A stretch of 64,000 nucleotides of DNA from an uncultured Flavihumibacter sp. (GTDB lineage: Bacteria; Bacteroidota; Bacteroidia; Chitinophagales; Chitinophagaceae). The notes under the pieces are model-generated. The model saw nothing but the letters and a program-made list of their open reading frames with translations, did no database searches and had not been told where the DNA came from. Positions 54,701 through 62,529 of this stretch are shown here, in pieces. The translations under genes were made by a program, and so were the position numbers. The DNA lies in the NCBI GenBank assembly GCA_902168105.1, contig CABHOY010000042.1, positions 1-64,000 of the forward strand. Direction: 5' to 3'. How positions within the stretch are numbered: the stretch's first letter is position 1; each line of letters opens with the position of its first letter.

Positions 54701-54723
54701 TCCGGTTTATGAAGATCGAGTAG
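48745..54723 (+). CDS. 1992-residue T9SS-sorted FG-GAP/TIG surface protein
   Basis: A very large predicted secreted protein. Signal peptide about 1-30 (ends FQASSQ). Residues about 40-370 hold Asp-box/BNR-like repeats ('TTDRGRSW', 'STDGGSTW', 'TADGGRNW', 'TSDGGRTW'). Four TIG/IPT immunoglobulin-like domains follow, then FG-GAP/VCBS repeats, two more TIG domains and more FG-GAP repeats; 14 calcium-loop motifs of the D-x-[DN]-x-D-x-x-x-[DE] type (such as DIDGDGKID) are visible. Ig-like domains and a C-terminal type IX sorting domain ('LYPNPVGNILTI' ... 'GVYLAVIKRKKG') end it. Probably a surface adhesin or glycan-binding protein. A promoter precedes and a terminator follows. Confidence 0.9.
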   Translation: MHLRSKLPALRLLLATLACVLCFSFQASSQMRKVYKDSDASDINKLSFLSPSQGYVAFANWLGYTADSGRTFLRKDVTLNNVDFNNYSVNVTFGFSISGVKALSKDTLLLYGHYGLVSAILYSVNGGNNFKLVFHGNASSSLTYGFQDMVFAGSSAKGFAIDQDRIMRTTDRGRSWSVVWPIPETYYSNLQAIDANNYIAFADLGLTSTRFLMSTDGGSTWEQRPLPTGGLYYAYFLTSQKGWIHLSSTEGRLLYHTADGGRNWTKVNTRETSIDIKKMQFVDDNTGFAITDDYDVYKTSDGGRTWEKLTHDSNYYSDMDMHLDLQCLNATQLWAGGTRGFLEMSNNAGGPTIPQAYFSVDTTGMHIDNVVHLNNLGKTAYTYEWFVNGSFIVNSYNATYVHDKRHTTDTIKVVAHNGNVNDTTVEYVYFPFPLLIDSFSPVTAKAGDEVTIKGSRFNGADRVTFGGQPAASFSVLRDGTIRAVPSAQGASGSILVRGPNGLDSLGGFTFLPAPVIYDFTPDVDTVGSTITIYGAHFLTTTAVSFGGVPATSFTIVSDSVITAVVGEGETGKISIKNTGGLSIPGVDGLKDFHIKAVIRDFWPKIGTTGEMVEITGTGFGSTNFVAFGSEYVKSFEINSTTSITAMVGDGGTGKVSVVTRGVLAQKDGFTFVQCPAITGMTPLSGPVGTTVTITGNYFSTDPAENMVRFGPVRAVVTAATEHSLTVTVPAGATYEPVTVAHDGLTSNSGKAFNVTFDNGGSITASSFDPRVDFTIPVRITYHEFGGTMRSGDIDGDGKIDVIIADNTRLYILRNTTTGDSITFAPPHVLVDLPGESAWLAEVQLADFNGDGKLDLFYPPDSWNYILINRSQPGNFAFDPPKMIRGWGILADVDGDGKPDLAGSWEVYRNLSNPDTFRYAWEQTINVPGQLRGVGDLDGDGKPEIIGTSADSVIIWRNVSTKGEIKFERVGSYYSNGATNVDVGDLDNDGKNDFVVSSGDGAFISFFRNTTDPDIGALTFEVERNYRPGAVPSELDLSDVDGDNKLDLVYLNISGEPDAHMSIMKNLSTPGKVRFSDRVAFDNGRMSANLIVADLNGDSKPDIMTAGNKEGIISIYRNHVSTQPFLYAFSPSSGVKGTTVRISGLHLTGVTAVKFGDAPALSFTVDNDSTITAIVGDGSTGNVSVSSAAGISTGNEFIYGVVPVIHAVTPATGPVGSSVVITGEHFSEDAAANRVLFGTVKAKVLSASTTSLTVEVPTGTDYTPVTLTTDHLTAYAVLPFVTTYAVTSDTLFAFNEKTDLTYGYIRKIVDLNNDNKPEMIAEKKDSLMIVPNNSSPDQLSFAPHKAIYTSIVPSSILNGDVDGDGRTDLVVFSGKNKDFQVHLNTGTGNEISFKTYTIVTSQMQQPPDGSGMAIGDIDGDGKSDIAVSSFYPGNFSIYRNISTPGNPAFDIRQDFIVPYGAQSIWVNDMDGDGAGDVILINARTIVIYRNISSKGRIAFAEPKEIIYSLYNSPTTIRLGDLNGDGKPEIMSASGGGIWVINNNCTPGKLTFGEPILYKLNGSCWDAFMSDLNGDGKPELVGILDSYYYNTKGISVLRNTSVPGGAISFADPRILPGGDSAGVALAGDINGDGRQDLIASLTWADKSVILLNQLSDTVQRRVCDNAPATLVSNLTGQHYQWQQTAGKGFVNINDNAGFSGTNTSTLKLAHIPRSWQGYQFRCVVDDKYSIRFAMQVDEIVHPSVTVLSDKDVVCIDRTVNFYAYPENGGTAPRYRWLINGVRVDTTSSKSNRFSSTWLKNNDQVSVIMQSSIACAQPDSDTSEPVGIIVRDLNPDVLVTDSNFTVINYSEGNIEWQYYTNYSWQTAPQPAAGPVYVPQFDGKYRVVIEADSCKGVSREITFNLPVPDNDNGRLDLHLYPNPVGNILTIDKMDVTDRWEKLFIMSLDGSQELGTYDVSGRTKISVNVAQLQGGVYLAVIKRKKGKPVTIRFMKIE

Positions 54724-54744
54724 TTTATTCTATTGCTATAAAAA

Positions 54745-54779
54745 CAGAAGCCGTCTCAGTGATAATGAGGCGGCTTCTG
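54745..54779. terminator. Bidirectional terminator between T9SS protein and susD
   Basis: CAGAAGCCG (54745-54753) pairs with CGGCTTCTG (54771-54779), with an inner CTCA/TGAG stem. CTTTTAATA follows on the + strand and AAAA flanks the other side. Confidence 0.8.
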
Positions 54780-54798
54780 CTTTTAATAGAGATATGTT

Positions 54799-56580
54799 TT
54801 AGTACCCCGGATTCTGCACTACCCGTGGGTTACGGTCTATCACATCCTGTGGTATCGGGTTCAGATACATCTTCGGCACGAATACATGCGGATGGTTCAA
54901 TAGAACAGCTTCATATTGCCATACGCCGCTGTTATTTTCCGGTATGGTGTTAGAGATCTTCATGCCATGTCTGTCATGGATCAGCAACTGTTCTGCTGTT
55001 TTCCAGCGGATGAGGTCATAGAAGCGTTTGTTCTCGAAACATAGTTCCACGCGCCGTTCATGGTGAATGGCGTCACGCATTGCTTCCTGGCTGAGAGCTG
55101 CCGGCAGGTTGGGAAGACCTGCCCTTGCGCGCAACTTGTTCATCGCTTCGTATACTGTTGCATCAGGCCCTACTGCTTCATTCTGCGCTTCTGCATATCC
55201 GAGCAGGATCTCTGCATAACGGTAGTAAATGAAATTCGCTCCGCTGATAGTACCTCCGCCTGGGCGCACAAGCGGGTTCAGTCTTTTCTTAAAATAGTAT
55301 CCTGTATTGCTTACATCGTCCGTACCGAAATCGATCTGATTTTTGGATGGACGTACTCTGTCGATACGGGTGTAAATAGTGTCCTGCCTGTCCATCCAGT
55401 TCATCTTATATGGTGCGCCATCATACACTATCCACTGATAGAACCTGGGTTCCCTGCCAACGTAAGGGTTTTGAGGGTTGTAACCGGAGGTAGGGTCCTG
55501 GATGCTTTTGCCATTGGCCATCTGGAACTGGTCGACCAGTTCCTGGGTGGGGTTGTAATTGCCCCAGGTGTAGTAGGCGCCATTGATCCATACGGGACCG
55601 CCATATTGTTCAAAAGAAGATCCCATGGTAACAGCCACGACCTGCCGGTCCCACAGTACTTCACTGTTGTATTCATTCGATTCATACCATAACGATGAGA
55701 GGTCGGTGAACAGGCCGAAAGGATGACCATTTCCGTATTGATCGATGAACTTTTTAAGAGTGGTTGCAGCAGCAGTCCACCGGTTCGCATCGAAGTTATT
55801 GAAGCCTGCTACACGATGAGGGTCGGCGCCTGCAGCAGGTTGTGCTGCATTGAATGCGGGACTGGCGGCATATAACTGTAACCAGCCTTTTAAGGCCAAT
55901 GCAGCGCCTAATGTGGCACGTCCGGCATCAGCATCTCCCGGATTGTATTTAACGGCTAATTTAGCGTTTAGGATCACCGTATCAAGATCGCCTGTGATGA
56001 AGTCGAGGGTTTCTCCAAATGTGCTACGGGGATAATACAGCTGGCTGCTGTCGCCGTTACTGCGGTCAGGAACGCCGGTCATGATGGGTAATCCTCCGAG
56101 ATGCATCCATAACTCACTGTAGAAGAAAGCGCGCAGGAAGCGCACTTCGTCCAGGCGTTTTTCTCTCCATGTGTCTGAGAAGTTAGTTGCATAAGCCTGC
56201 ACTTTCGCCATGAAGGTGTTACACTTCCTTACGGCTGTAAAAGTAGCGGGCCAGTTGGTAAGATCGCCCGAGCCGGTGATACCTCCCCATACTGTATAGT
56301 CTGTGCCAGCAGGTGATACGATGCCTTGTTTCCAGTTATAGGAGGTGTAGTAGAAGCCAGCATCATTATCATCAGTAAAATTATCCAGGTTCTCCGGTTG
56401 ATTCCAGTAATTTGGCAGACTGCCATAGATGTCATTGAGGAAGATATCTGCATTTCCTTCGGACGACCACTGCAATTCGTCGGTCAGTTGCGTTTTATCT
56501 GTATTCTCCAGGAAATCCTTTTTACAGGAGGCAGAGGATATTAGTGCTACGAGCAGTGTGAAATATATTAGACGTTTCAT
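54799..56580 (-). CDS. SusD/RagB-family nutrient-binding lipoprotein (second system)
   Basis: A 593-residue outer-membrane lipoprotein with lipobox-like 'SSASC' (Cys19). The SusD N-terminal helices 'REKRLDEVRFLRAFFYSELWMHLGGLPIM' (in role) and C-terminal 'NKLRARAGLPNLP' with 'HERRVELCFENKRFYDLIRWKT' (in role) are the family hallmarks. It starts 22 bases after the SusC stop. Its Trp/Tyr-rich middle suggests carbohydrate binding. The LacI-type sites upstream of the operon also suggest a sugar substrate. Confidence 0.93.
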   Translation of the reverse strand: MKRLIYFTLLVALISSASCKKDFLENTDKTQLTDELQWSSEGNADIFLNDIYGSLPNYWNQPENLDNFTDDNDAGFYYTSYNWKQGIVSPAGTDYTVWGGITGSGDLTNWPATFTAVRKCNTFMAKVQAYATNFSDTWREKRLDEVRFLRAFFYSELWMHLGGLPIMTGVPDRSNGDSSQLYYPRSTFGETLDFITGDLDTVILNAKLAVKYNPGDADAGRATLGAALALKGWLQLYAASPAFNAAQPAAGADPHRVAGFNNFDANRWTAAATTLKKFIDQYGNGHPFGLFTDLSSLWYESNEYNSEVLWDRQVVAVTMGSSFEQYGGPVWINGAYYTWGNYNPTQELVDQFQMANGKSIQDPTSGYNPQNPYVGREPRFYQWIVYDGAPYKMNWMDRQDTIYTRIDRVRPSKNQIDFGTDDVSNTGYYFKKRLNPLVRPGGGTISGANFIYYRYAEILLGYAEAQNEAVGPDATVYEAMNKLRARAGLPNLPAALSQEAMRDAIHHERRVELCFENKRFYDLIRWKTAEQLLIHDRHGMKISNTIPENNSGVWQYEAVLLNHPHVFVPKMYLNPIPQDVIDRNPRVVQNPGY

Positions 56581-56602
56581 AGTAGATCCAGTTAAGCGTG
56601 AA

Positions 56603-59600
56603 CTAAAAGGTTACATTCAATCCCATTACATAGACTTTCTGATTAGGATAAGCCACTTCACCATCTGTGTAACCCACTTCAGGGTCCATGAAATTCATTT
56701 TACTGATGGTAAACATATTCTGTCCTGATACATAGACACGCACGGCCTGCATCTTCCAGCGCTGCAGCAAATGTGAAGGCAACGTATAACCCAGTACTGC
56801 TGTTTTGAGGCGGAGAAGGCCTGTGCTGGCTATCCAGAAATCTGAAGTCTGGGTATTGTTAGCATAAGGGGATTGATTGGCCCGTGGGTACTTCGCGTCC
56901 TGATTATCAGGCGTCCAGCGGTTGTTGTAGTATTCGTAAGCAGAGTTACTATTGTTGTTGTTGAACGGGATGGTCTGGAAACCTGCGATGTTAAAGCCGG
57001 ACAGTGAAGAACCCTGGAAGAAGAGGCTGAGATCGAGTCCTTTCCATGATGCAGTTGGTGTAAAACCATAGGTGATCAGTGGGTATGTCGGATAACCGAT
57101 ACGGGTTTCATCATTGGCATCTATTTTACCATCGGGTTTTCCATCAGGACCACTGAGGTCGGCATACCTGATATCGCCGGGATGGAGGTTACCGAACTGT
57201 ATCACGTTATAACCGTCTGCGGGATTGATGATGCCGTCATTGTTCTTGTCGTCTGCCGTAGTGAAAAGTCCCTCTGCATGATAGCCGAATGGCGTACCTA
57301 AAGCCCGGCCGGTCCTGCTTCTGTTAGGATTGTTACGGGTAGCGGACGTTTCGAAGATCTGCAACATTTTGTTACGCGCATAACTGAAGTTGCCATTCAG
57401 GCCTATACGAAGTCCGTTAGCAAATTGGTGTGTTGTACCGGCTGTGATCTCTATACCCTGGTTTTCCATGATGCCTTCGTTCTCGTCGGACAGGCTAAGA
57501 CCATATTCTATCGGTACTGTTACGGAAGGGGGAAGGAGCATACCGGTCCTTCTTTCGCGGAAGTAGTCTACTTCAAGGTCCAGCAGTCCGTTCCATAAGG
57601 AGGCTTCGAAGCCGATATCTGTTTTGGTAGAGATCTCCCAGGTGATGTTCCGGTTGGCTTCACGCGGTACGAAAGATCCCTGCACCATAGTACCATTGCC
57701 CCAGGCGTAGGCGTTACCATAGAGGGAATATCCCTGTAGGTACTGGAAGGAAGTACCGGCAAGGCTACCTGACTTACCCCATGAGCCTCTCAGCTTGAGA
57801 TAATTGACGAACGGCAGGCGGTGCATGAAGTTTTCTCCTGAGATCACCCAGCCAAGCGATACTGCGGGGAAGTAGCCCCAACGTTTGCCTGGTGCGAAAT
57901 AATAGTGCCCGTCATAACGGCCGGATGCTTCTACCAGGTATTTATTGGCGTAACTGTAACCAACGCGGTATACGAAGCCGATCTGGCTTCCGGTGGAGGA
58001 GGAGCCGGTGTTGTCGAAGTCGTTCTTATTGGAACTACCCATACTGAGCTCGTCGATGTTCACACCGAAGTTGTTCCTGCGGGCGGAAAAGGCGCTGGAG
58101 TCGCTATCGCGTGCTTCGGCCACTACCAGACCGGTGATATCATGTTTGCCGAAGGTGCGTTTATAATTCAGGTATCCCTGGTAGGTGTATGTGCGTTGTT
58201 GTGCATATTCCTGGTTCAGCCATGTAAAGGAGGCCGCATTACCTTCAGATGTGGAGATCTGCCTGGTGTAACTATAAGGAGTGGTAGACAGATCCTGCGA
58301 ATAGAAATAGAACGGTGTATGCCATCCTTTACGGGTCGTTTGCATCGGGTCAAAGCTGAAGGTCCCTTTGAGGCTTAAACCTGGTATAAAGGGCAATTCC
58401 TGATTAACAGCGATGGTGGACAGCATCGTACTTTTGTTGTCGCGCTGATATCCTGCATTCAGGATACCGATGGGGGAGTTGCCGGCAAATTCGCCCCAGA
58501 GACCGTTGCTATAGCGCAGGTTAGCGGTGGGGACAAATTTATAACCACTACGGAAAAGTATGCTGACAGTTGTGGCGGCATCTACAGAACGTGTTTGCTG
58601 TTGTGCGCCGATCAGTGAAACATTTATAGTCGTTGTTTTAGTAGCCTGTACGTCCAGGTTGATGGCATAATCATAACGTTGATATTTCACGGGATCGAAC
58701 ATGCCGGACTGGTTCAGATAACCCAGAGAAACGAAATATTTCATGGTTTGTGAGCCACCTGTCAGTTGCAGTGCGTAGTTCTGCATAGGCGCGTGCATGC
58801 GTACGAGATCTTTTGTATTACTGATCGGATACCTGTCGGGATCTTCTGCATTCAGCTTCTGATAGTCGTCGATCAACGTCTGGGCGTAAGGCAGTTGTGT
58901 ACCGTTAGGGTTCTCGTTCAGGTAAGCTTCATTGTGCAGGCGCATATAATCCTGTGCATTCAGCATGTCAGGATAATAGGTGGGAGACTGATAACCATAG
59001 TAGGCATTCAACGACAACTGCGGAGGGCCGCTTACTCCTTTTTTTGTGGTGATGAGCAGTACGCCGTTAGCGCCACCCAAACCGTAGGGCGCTACAGCTG
59101 CAGCGTCTTTCAGCACTGTTACGGAAGCAATGGAGCTGGCGGGTATTTCATTGATATTATTACGGATAATACCATCTACCACGATCAGTGCACCATTATT
59201 GCCGGTGGTAGCGATACCTCGGATATGGATATCCGGGTTGTCGGCTCCCGGCTGACCGCCATTGGGGCGCATACTTACACCGGCTACTCTACCAGCCAGT
59301 GAGTTGGAGATATTAGGTACGGTTGATTTAGCGAGTTCCTTACCACCCACTGATGATATAGCTGCAGTGGAAGATACTTTTTTCTGTGTACCATATCCGA
59401 TCACCAATACTTCATTTAATCCGCTGGCGCTTTCTGTTAATGTGATCTCTATAGTGCTGCGGCCTGCGAGGGCAATTTCCTGCGACTGGTATCCCATGTA
59501 ACTGATCTCCAGTATGGCTTTGCCGGGATCCGGCACCTGCAGCTGGAATGTACCGTCCTCTCTGGATACGGTACCGGTATTACCACCTTTTACTTTAACG

Positions 59601-59788
59601 GTTACACCGGCGAGGGATTCGCCTTTTGCGTTTTTGATAATGCCTTTTAGTGTGGCTGCCTGTTGTTGTAACAGGCTGGTGGAATTATACCGGGCAAATG
59701 CCGGTATCCCGTTGCTGGTAAGCAATACGGGCAGCAGAAGAGTGGACAGGCCCTTGCACAGAGGGGCTCCCCAGTTTCTTGGTTTCAT
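56603..59788 (-). CDS. SusC/RagA TonB-linked receptor (second system, no STN domain)
   Basis: A 1061-residue TonB-linked transporter from the ATG at 59788 (MKPRNWGAP). A signal segment (about 12-33), a CarboxypepD_reg domain ('GIIKNAKGESLAGVTVKVKGG', in role), a Ton box ('LNEVLVIGYGTQKK') and the plug ('YGLGGANGVLLITTKKG') precede the barrel. It ends with 'KVYVMGLNVTF'. It lacks the STN domain present in the 18505-21813 receptor, so it is not expected to signal through a FecR/sigma pair; control may instead come from the LacI-type operator pair upstream. An earlier frame start at 59839 is not supported. Confidence 0.93.
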   Translation of the reverse strand: MKPRNWGAPLCKGLSTLLLPVLLTSNGIPAFARYNSTSLLQQQAATLKGIIKNAKGESLAGVTVKVKGGNTGTVSREDGTFQLQVPDPGKAILEISYMGYQSQEIALAGRSTIEITLTESASGLNEVLVIGYGTQKKVSSTAAISSVGGKELAKSTVPNISNSLAGRVAGVSMRPNGGQPGADNPDIHIRGIATTGNNGALIVVDGIIRNNINEIPASSIASVTVLKDAAAVAPYGLGGANGVLLITTKKGVSGPPQLSLNAYYGYQSPTYYPDMLNAQDYMRLHNEAYLNENPNGTQLPYAQTLIDDYQKLNAEDPDRYPISNTKDLVRMHAPMQNYALQLTGGSQTMKYFVSLGYLNQSGMFDPVKYQRYDYAINLDVQATKTTTINVSLIGAQQQTRSVDAATTVSILFRSGYKFVPTANLRYSNGLWGEFAGNSPIGILNAGYQRDNKSTMLSTIAVNQELPFIPGLSLKGTFSFDPMQTTRKGWHTPFYFYSQDLSTTPYSYTRQISTSEGNAASFTWLNQEYAQQRTYTYQGYLNYKRTFGKHDITGLVVAEARDSDSSAFSARRNNFGVNIDELSMGSSNKNDFDNTGSSSTGSQIGFVYRVGYSYANKYLVEASGRYDGHYYFAPGKRWGYFPAVSLGWVISGENFMHRLPFVNYLKLRGSWGKSGSLAGTSFQYLQGYSLYGNAYAWGNGTMVQGSFVPREANRNITWEISTKTDIGFEASLWNGLLDLEVDYFRERRTGMLLPPSVTVPIEYGLSLSDENEGIMENQGIEITAGTTHQFANGLRIGLNGNFSYARNKMLQIFETSATRNNPNRSRTGRALGTPFGYHAEGLFTTADDKNNDGIINPADGYNVIQFGNLHPGDIRYADLSGPDGKPDGKIDANDETRIGYPTYPLITYGFTPTASWKGLDLSLFFQGSSLSGFNIAGFQTIPFNNNNSNSAYEYYNNRWTPDNQDAKYPRANQSPYANNTQTSDFWIASTGLLRLKTAVLGYTLPSHLLQRWKMQAVRVYVSGQNMFTISKMNFMDPEVGYTDGEVAYPNQKVYVMGLNVTF

Positions 59789-60186
59789 ATATTTTTCATT
59801 AAACGATGGAAGAATACATGCGGTTGCCCTTAACGGCATTCCGGATGCTGTTTTCGGGTTCGGAAAATGTACTAATAGGGACTTCCCTGCATAACATGGA
59901 ATTGGCTAAGAAGTCATTACTTTAGGTCATAACGTTGTTTCTTTTGGTTGATGAGTTATTAAATAACTGGTGTTTGTGTTTGTACAGAATATTCGGGTCC
60001 AGGCTTCTCTCGTGGGTTGTTTTCTTCTCAGTGTCGTTGATTGTCTTTAACAGGTAAAACCGGATATCTGGATTGTGGGTACAATATACACTTAATTGAA
60101 AAAAAATGATGCGGACATACTGTACTATTTGATATTTTATTCGGTAGATGCAGTATGGTATTGGTTTTAGGATACTATTAAATTTG
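59789..60186. other. Upstream region of susC, no gene seen
   Basis: About 400 bases between the susC start and the duplicated operator block. No gene and no exact TAnnTTTG box on the minus strand were found. It presumably carries the susC promoter and leader. Confidence 0.5.
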
Positions 60187-60293
60187 ATAGTTGTCAGTTA
60201 AACAAGTATTTATTCTGAACGTAATCGATTCCGTTTTTGTAATGGTTGTCATTTGTACAAGTGTTGATCTTTTACGTAATCGATTCCGTTTTT
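60187..60293. promoter_or_regulatory. Tandem 55-bp duplication with two LacI-type operator-like sites
   Basis: ACGTAATCGATTCCGTTTTT occurs at 60219-60238 and again at 60274-60293, exactly 55 bases apart. The preceding 30 bases are also similar in each copy (GTTGTCA...ACAAGT). The AATCGATT core has the central CG of LacI-family operators. It lies 400-500 bases upstream of susC and 170-245 bases upstream of the globin gene. Confidence 0.6.
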
Positions 60294-60412
60294 TTTCAGA
60301 TAGCTGATGATGTATTCACTTATGAAATCAAACAAGTGTTACATCGACGGGGCGGGTGTATGTCTTATTGTTTAACCTGATCATAATAGCATAAATACAG
60401 TTATTCCGGACT

Positions 60413-60420
60413 TACTTTTG
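60413..60420 (+). promoter_or_regulatory. TAnnTTTG box upstream of globin gene
   Basis: TACTTTTG is an exact TAnnTTTG match 44 bases before the ATG at 60464. No clear -33 element. Confidence 0.4.
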
Positions 60421-60463
60421 ATAAGTTGCTGTGAAAGCAAGTAAAATGTAGCAAATTGCCATC

Positions 60464-60931
60464 ATGAAAAATATACCTACTTTATATGAATGGGCGGGAG
60501 GTATGCCGGTATTTGAAAAGCTAACGGACATCTTTTATGACAAGGTGCTGAAGGATGATTTGCTGGAGCCTGTGTTCAAGCATATGTCTAAAGATCACCA
60601 GTTGCATGTTGCGCATTTTATTGCAGAAGTATTTGGCGGGCCTCCGTTTTATAGTACGAGTGAAGGAAGTCACTTCCGCATGATACAGCAACATATTGGA
60701 AAACACCTTACGGAACAGCATCGTAAACAATGGCTTAAGCTGTTGATTGAAACAGCTGATGAACTGGGATTACCTGAAGATCCTGAGTTCAGGTCTGCAT
60801 TTATGGCTTAGCTGGAATGGGGGACCAGGCTGGCGGTGATGAACTCTAAGCTGGATGATATCAATGCCGGGATGGACGAGCCAATGCCTAAGTGGGGATG
60901 GGGTGTGCCTGGTGGACCTTATGAGCCGTAA
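60464..60931 (+). pseudogene. Group II truncated haemoglobin with in-frame amber stop
   Basis: Up to the TAG at 60809 the frame encodes 115 residues of a group II truncated globin: 'TLYEWAGGMPVFEKLTDIFYDKV', 'AHFIAEVFGGPPFYS' (both in role) and His77, a likely haem ligand. Beyond the TAG the same frame continues without other stop for 39 codons to a TAA at 60929 and reads the normal group II C terminus: 'EWGTRLAVMNS', then 'PMPKWGWG'. The stop replaces the residue before 'LEWGTRLAV', where a Tyr codon (TAT/TAC) would be one base away. So the last globin helices are cut off by one nonsense change, or the stop is read through, or it is a sequencing error. Confidence 0.85.
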
Positions 60932-60948
60932 TCCTGGTACGGGCAATA

Positions 60949-62415
60949 CTACACGTCTTTTTTCCGGAGTTTGATAATTGCCCGTAACTGTTCATGCCAG
61001 GTGATAATATTACCTATCAGGAAGTATTCTTTCAGGTCCCTTTTGATACTGGTGCGCATGACCCTTTTTACAACATCTTTATCAACTTCTCCTACTTCTT
61101 TTACATGAGCCAGTAGTTCCAGTGCTATTAAAGCTAATAAGGCACCTATGAGGAAAAGGAAGTTCCATTCGTGCAATGAGATAAGACGGCCTGCTTTGTT
61201 AATGTCCGGGCTACTCCATTGTGCGGTGATCACCAGGCTTCTGTTAGTGAAATAGTCTGCCAGCGAACCTCCGACCAGTGGTCCTAAAGAGGAGAAGAAT
61301 GCGGTGACGATATTCTTCAGTGACAAATATACAATGGCATCTTCCCGGGGGGCTAATTTCAGACCTATATTGGTGAGTGAGAGGTTGATACCGGCGGTGG
61401 AGATGCCGGTGAATATATGGATAACCACCAACAGGGCAAGATTGATATACATGCTGGAGTACATTCCTACAAAGCACCATGCAATGATACACACGATATA
61501 TATGGGGGCGCTTAATGCGATAATACTTTTATTGCTATACCGGTCGGCAAAGGTACCCCATATGCGTATGGTCATTATACTGGACAGCTGACTGATGATA
61601 GAAAGGATGATGATGTAGGAAATAGGGAGTCCCAATGCTTTCATCATAAATACGGTAAAAAAGGGGGTTGCAAGGTTCAGTGCAAATACCCATGCACAGT
61701 TGAAGGTTAATAATCTACCGAAATTCTTATCCTTTAAAGGTTGATTAAAAAGTGCGAGGATATTGGCATTGGACAGATAGGACTGTGGTTCGGGGGCTTT
61801 GGAAAGGACGTATCCTCCAATAGTACCGACGATGCCGGCAATGATAAAGAAGATGGCGTACACGCGCAATTCATATTGCGGATACCTGCTCTTGACATAA
61901 TCGAGTAACACAGCGAGGACAATACTTAATACTACGTCGAGGATCTGGTTATAACGGCTGCGGCGTGAGAAGTAATCACCCAGCATATTTTCAGGGATGA
62001 GGTCTTTCATCCACGAATTCCAGCTGGGACCGGCAATAGAACCGAACAGATAATAGAAAAAGAGGAAGAAAATAAGTATGTTGATAGAACTGCCTGAAAA
62101 TGCCAGTGCACTGATGCCGATACATATTAGCGGGAACCTGGCCAGGAAGGCGCAGAAGACAGCGATAGCCCGGCGATTATTGAATTTACGTACCAGCCAT
62201 ATGGAAATGAGTTGAAAGATATTGGTAAATGTTGGCAACGCTGCAAGGACTCCGATCTGCATATTATTAGCGCCCATTAACAGTGCCATAGCGACAAGGA
62301 AGGCGCTACCTGTGAAAGTAGTCATCATTTCAGAAGCAAGCCCGTCCCAGATGACTACATTCATACCCCGCCGGACTTCTCTTTCTGTTAATACTTCTTT
62401 CGGTTTTAAATTCAT
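60949..62415 (-). CDS. MFS-family transporter
   Basis: A 488-residue polytopic inner-membrane protein with about 12 hydrophobic helices; the first spans begin near residue 25 ('WDGLASEMMTTFTGSAFLVAMALL', in role). 'PSWNSWMKDLIPENMLGDYFSRRSRYNQ' (in role) carries the DYFSRR-type loop seen in a Bacteroidota MFS group often located near glycan-utilisation genes. The C terminus is cytoplasmic and basic. It is 114 bases downstream of the arabinofuranosidase-like gene on the same strand; a sugar substrate is plausible but not shown. Confidence 0.83.
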   Translation of the reverse strand: MNLKPKEVLTEREVRRGMNVVIWDGLASEMMTTFTGSAFLVAMALLMGANNMQIGVLAALPTFTNIFQLISIWLVRKFNNRRAIAVFCAFLARFPLICIGISALAFSGSSINILIFFLFFYYLFGSIAGPSWNSWMKDLIPENMLGDYFSRRSRYNQILDVVLSIVLAVLLDYVKSRYPQYELRVYAIFFIIAGIVGTIGGYVLSKAPEPQSYLSNANILALFNQPLKDKNFGRLLTFNCAWVFALNLATPFFTVFMMKALGLPISYIIILSIISQLSSIMTIRIWGTFADRYSNKSIIALSAPIYIVCIIAWCFVGMYSSMYINLALLVVIHIFTGISTAGINLSLTNIGLKLAPREDAIVYLSLKNIVTAFFSSLGPLVGGSLADYFTNRSLVITAQWSSPDINKAGRLISLHEWNFLFLIGALLALIALELLAHVKEVGEVDKDVVKRVMRTSIKRDLKEYFLIGNIITWHEQLRAIIKLRKKDV

Positions 62416-62493
62416 AAGGCCGCTATTAATGTGTCACATGTCCAGCCTTTATTACAAATTTCATTCCCGCAGGGGAATGCCGGAAGAGTAAAG

Positions 62494-62518
62494 GCCGGTG
62501 CGTTGACACGCCACCGGC
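62494..62518. terminator. Hairpin between arabinofuranosidase and MFS genes
   Basis: GCCGGTG (62494-62500) pairs with CACCGGC (62512-62518). T-rich sequence follows on the + strand (TTTT), less so on the minus strand, so for the minus-strand genes it may only attenuate. Confidence 0.45.
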
Positions 62519-62529
62519 TTTTGGTTCGC

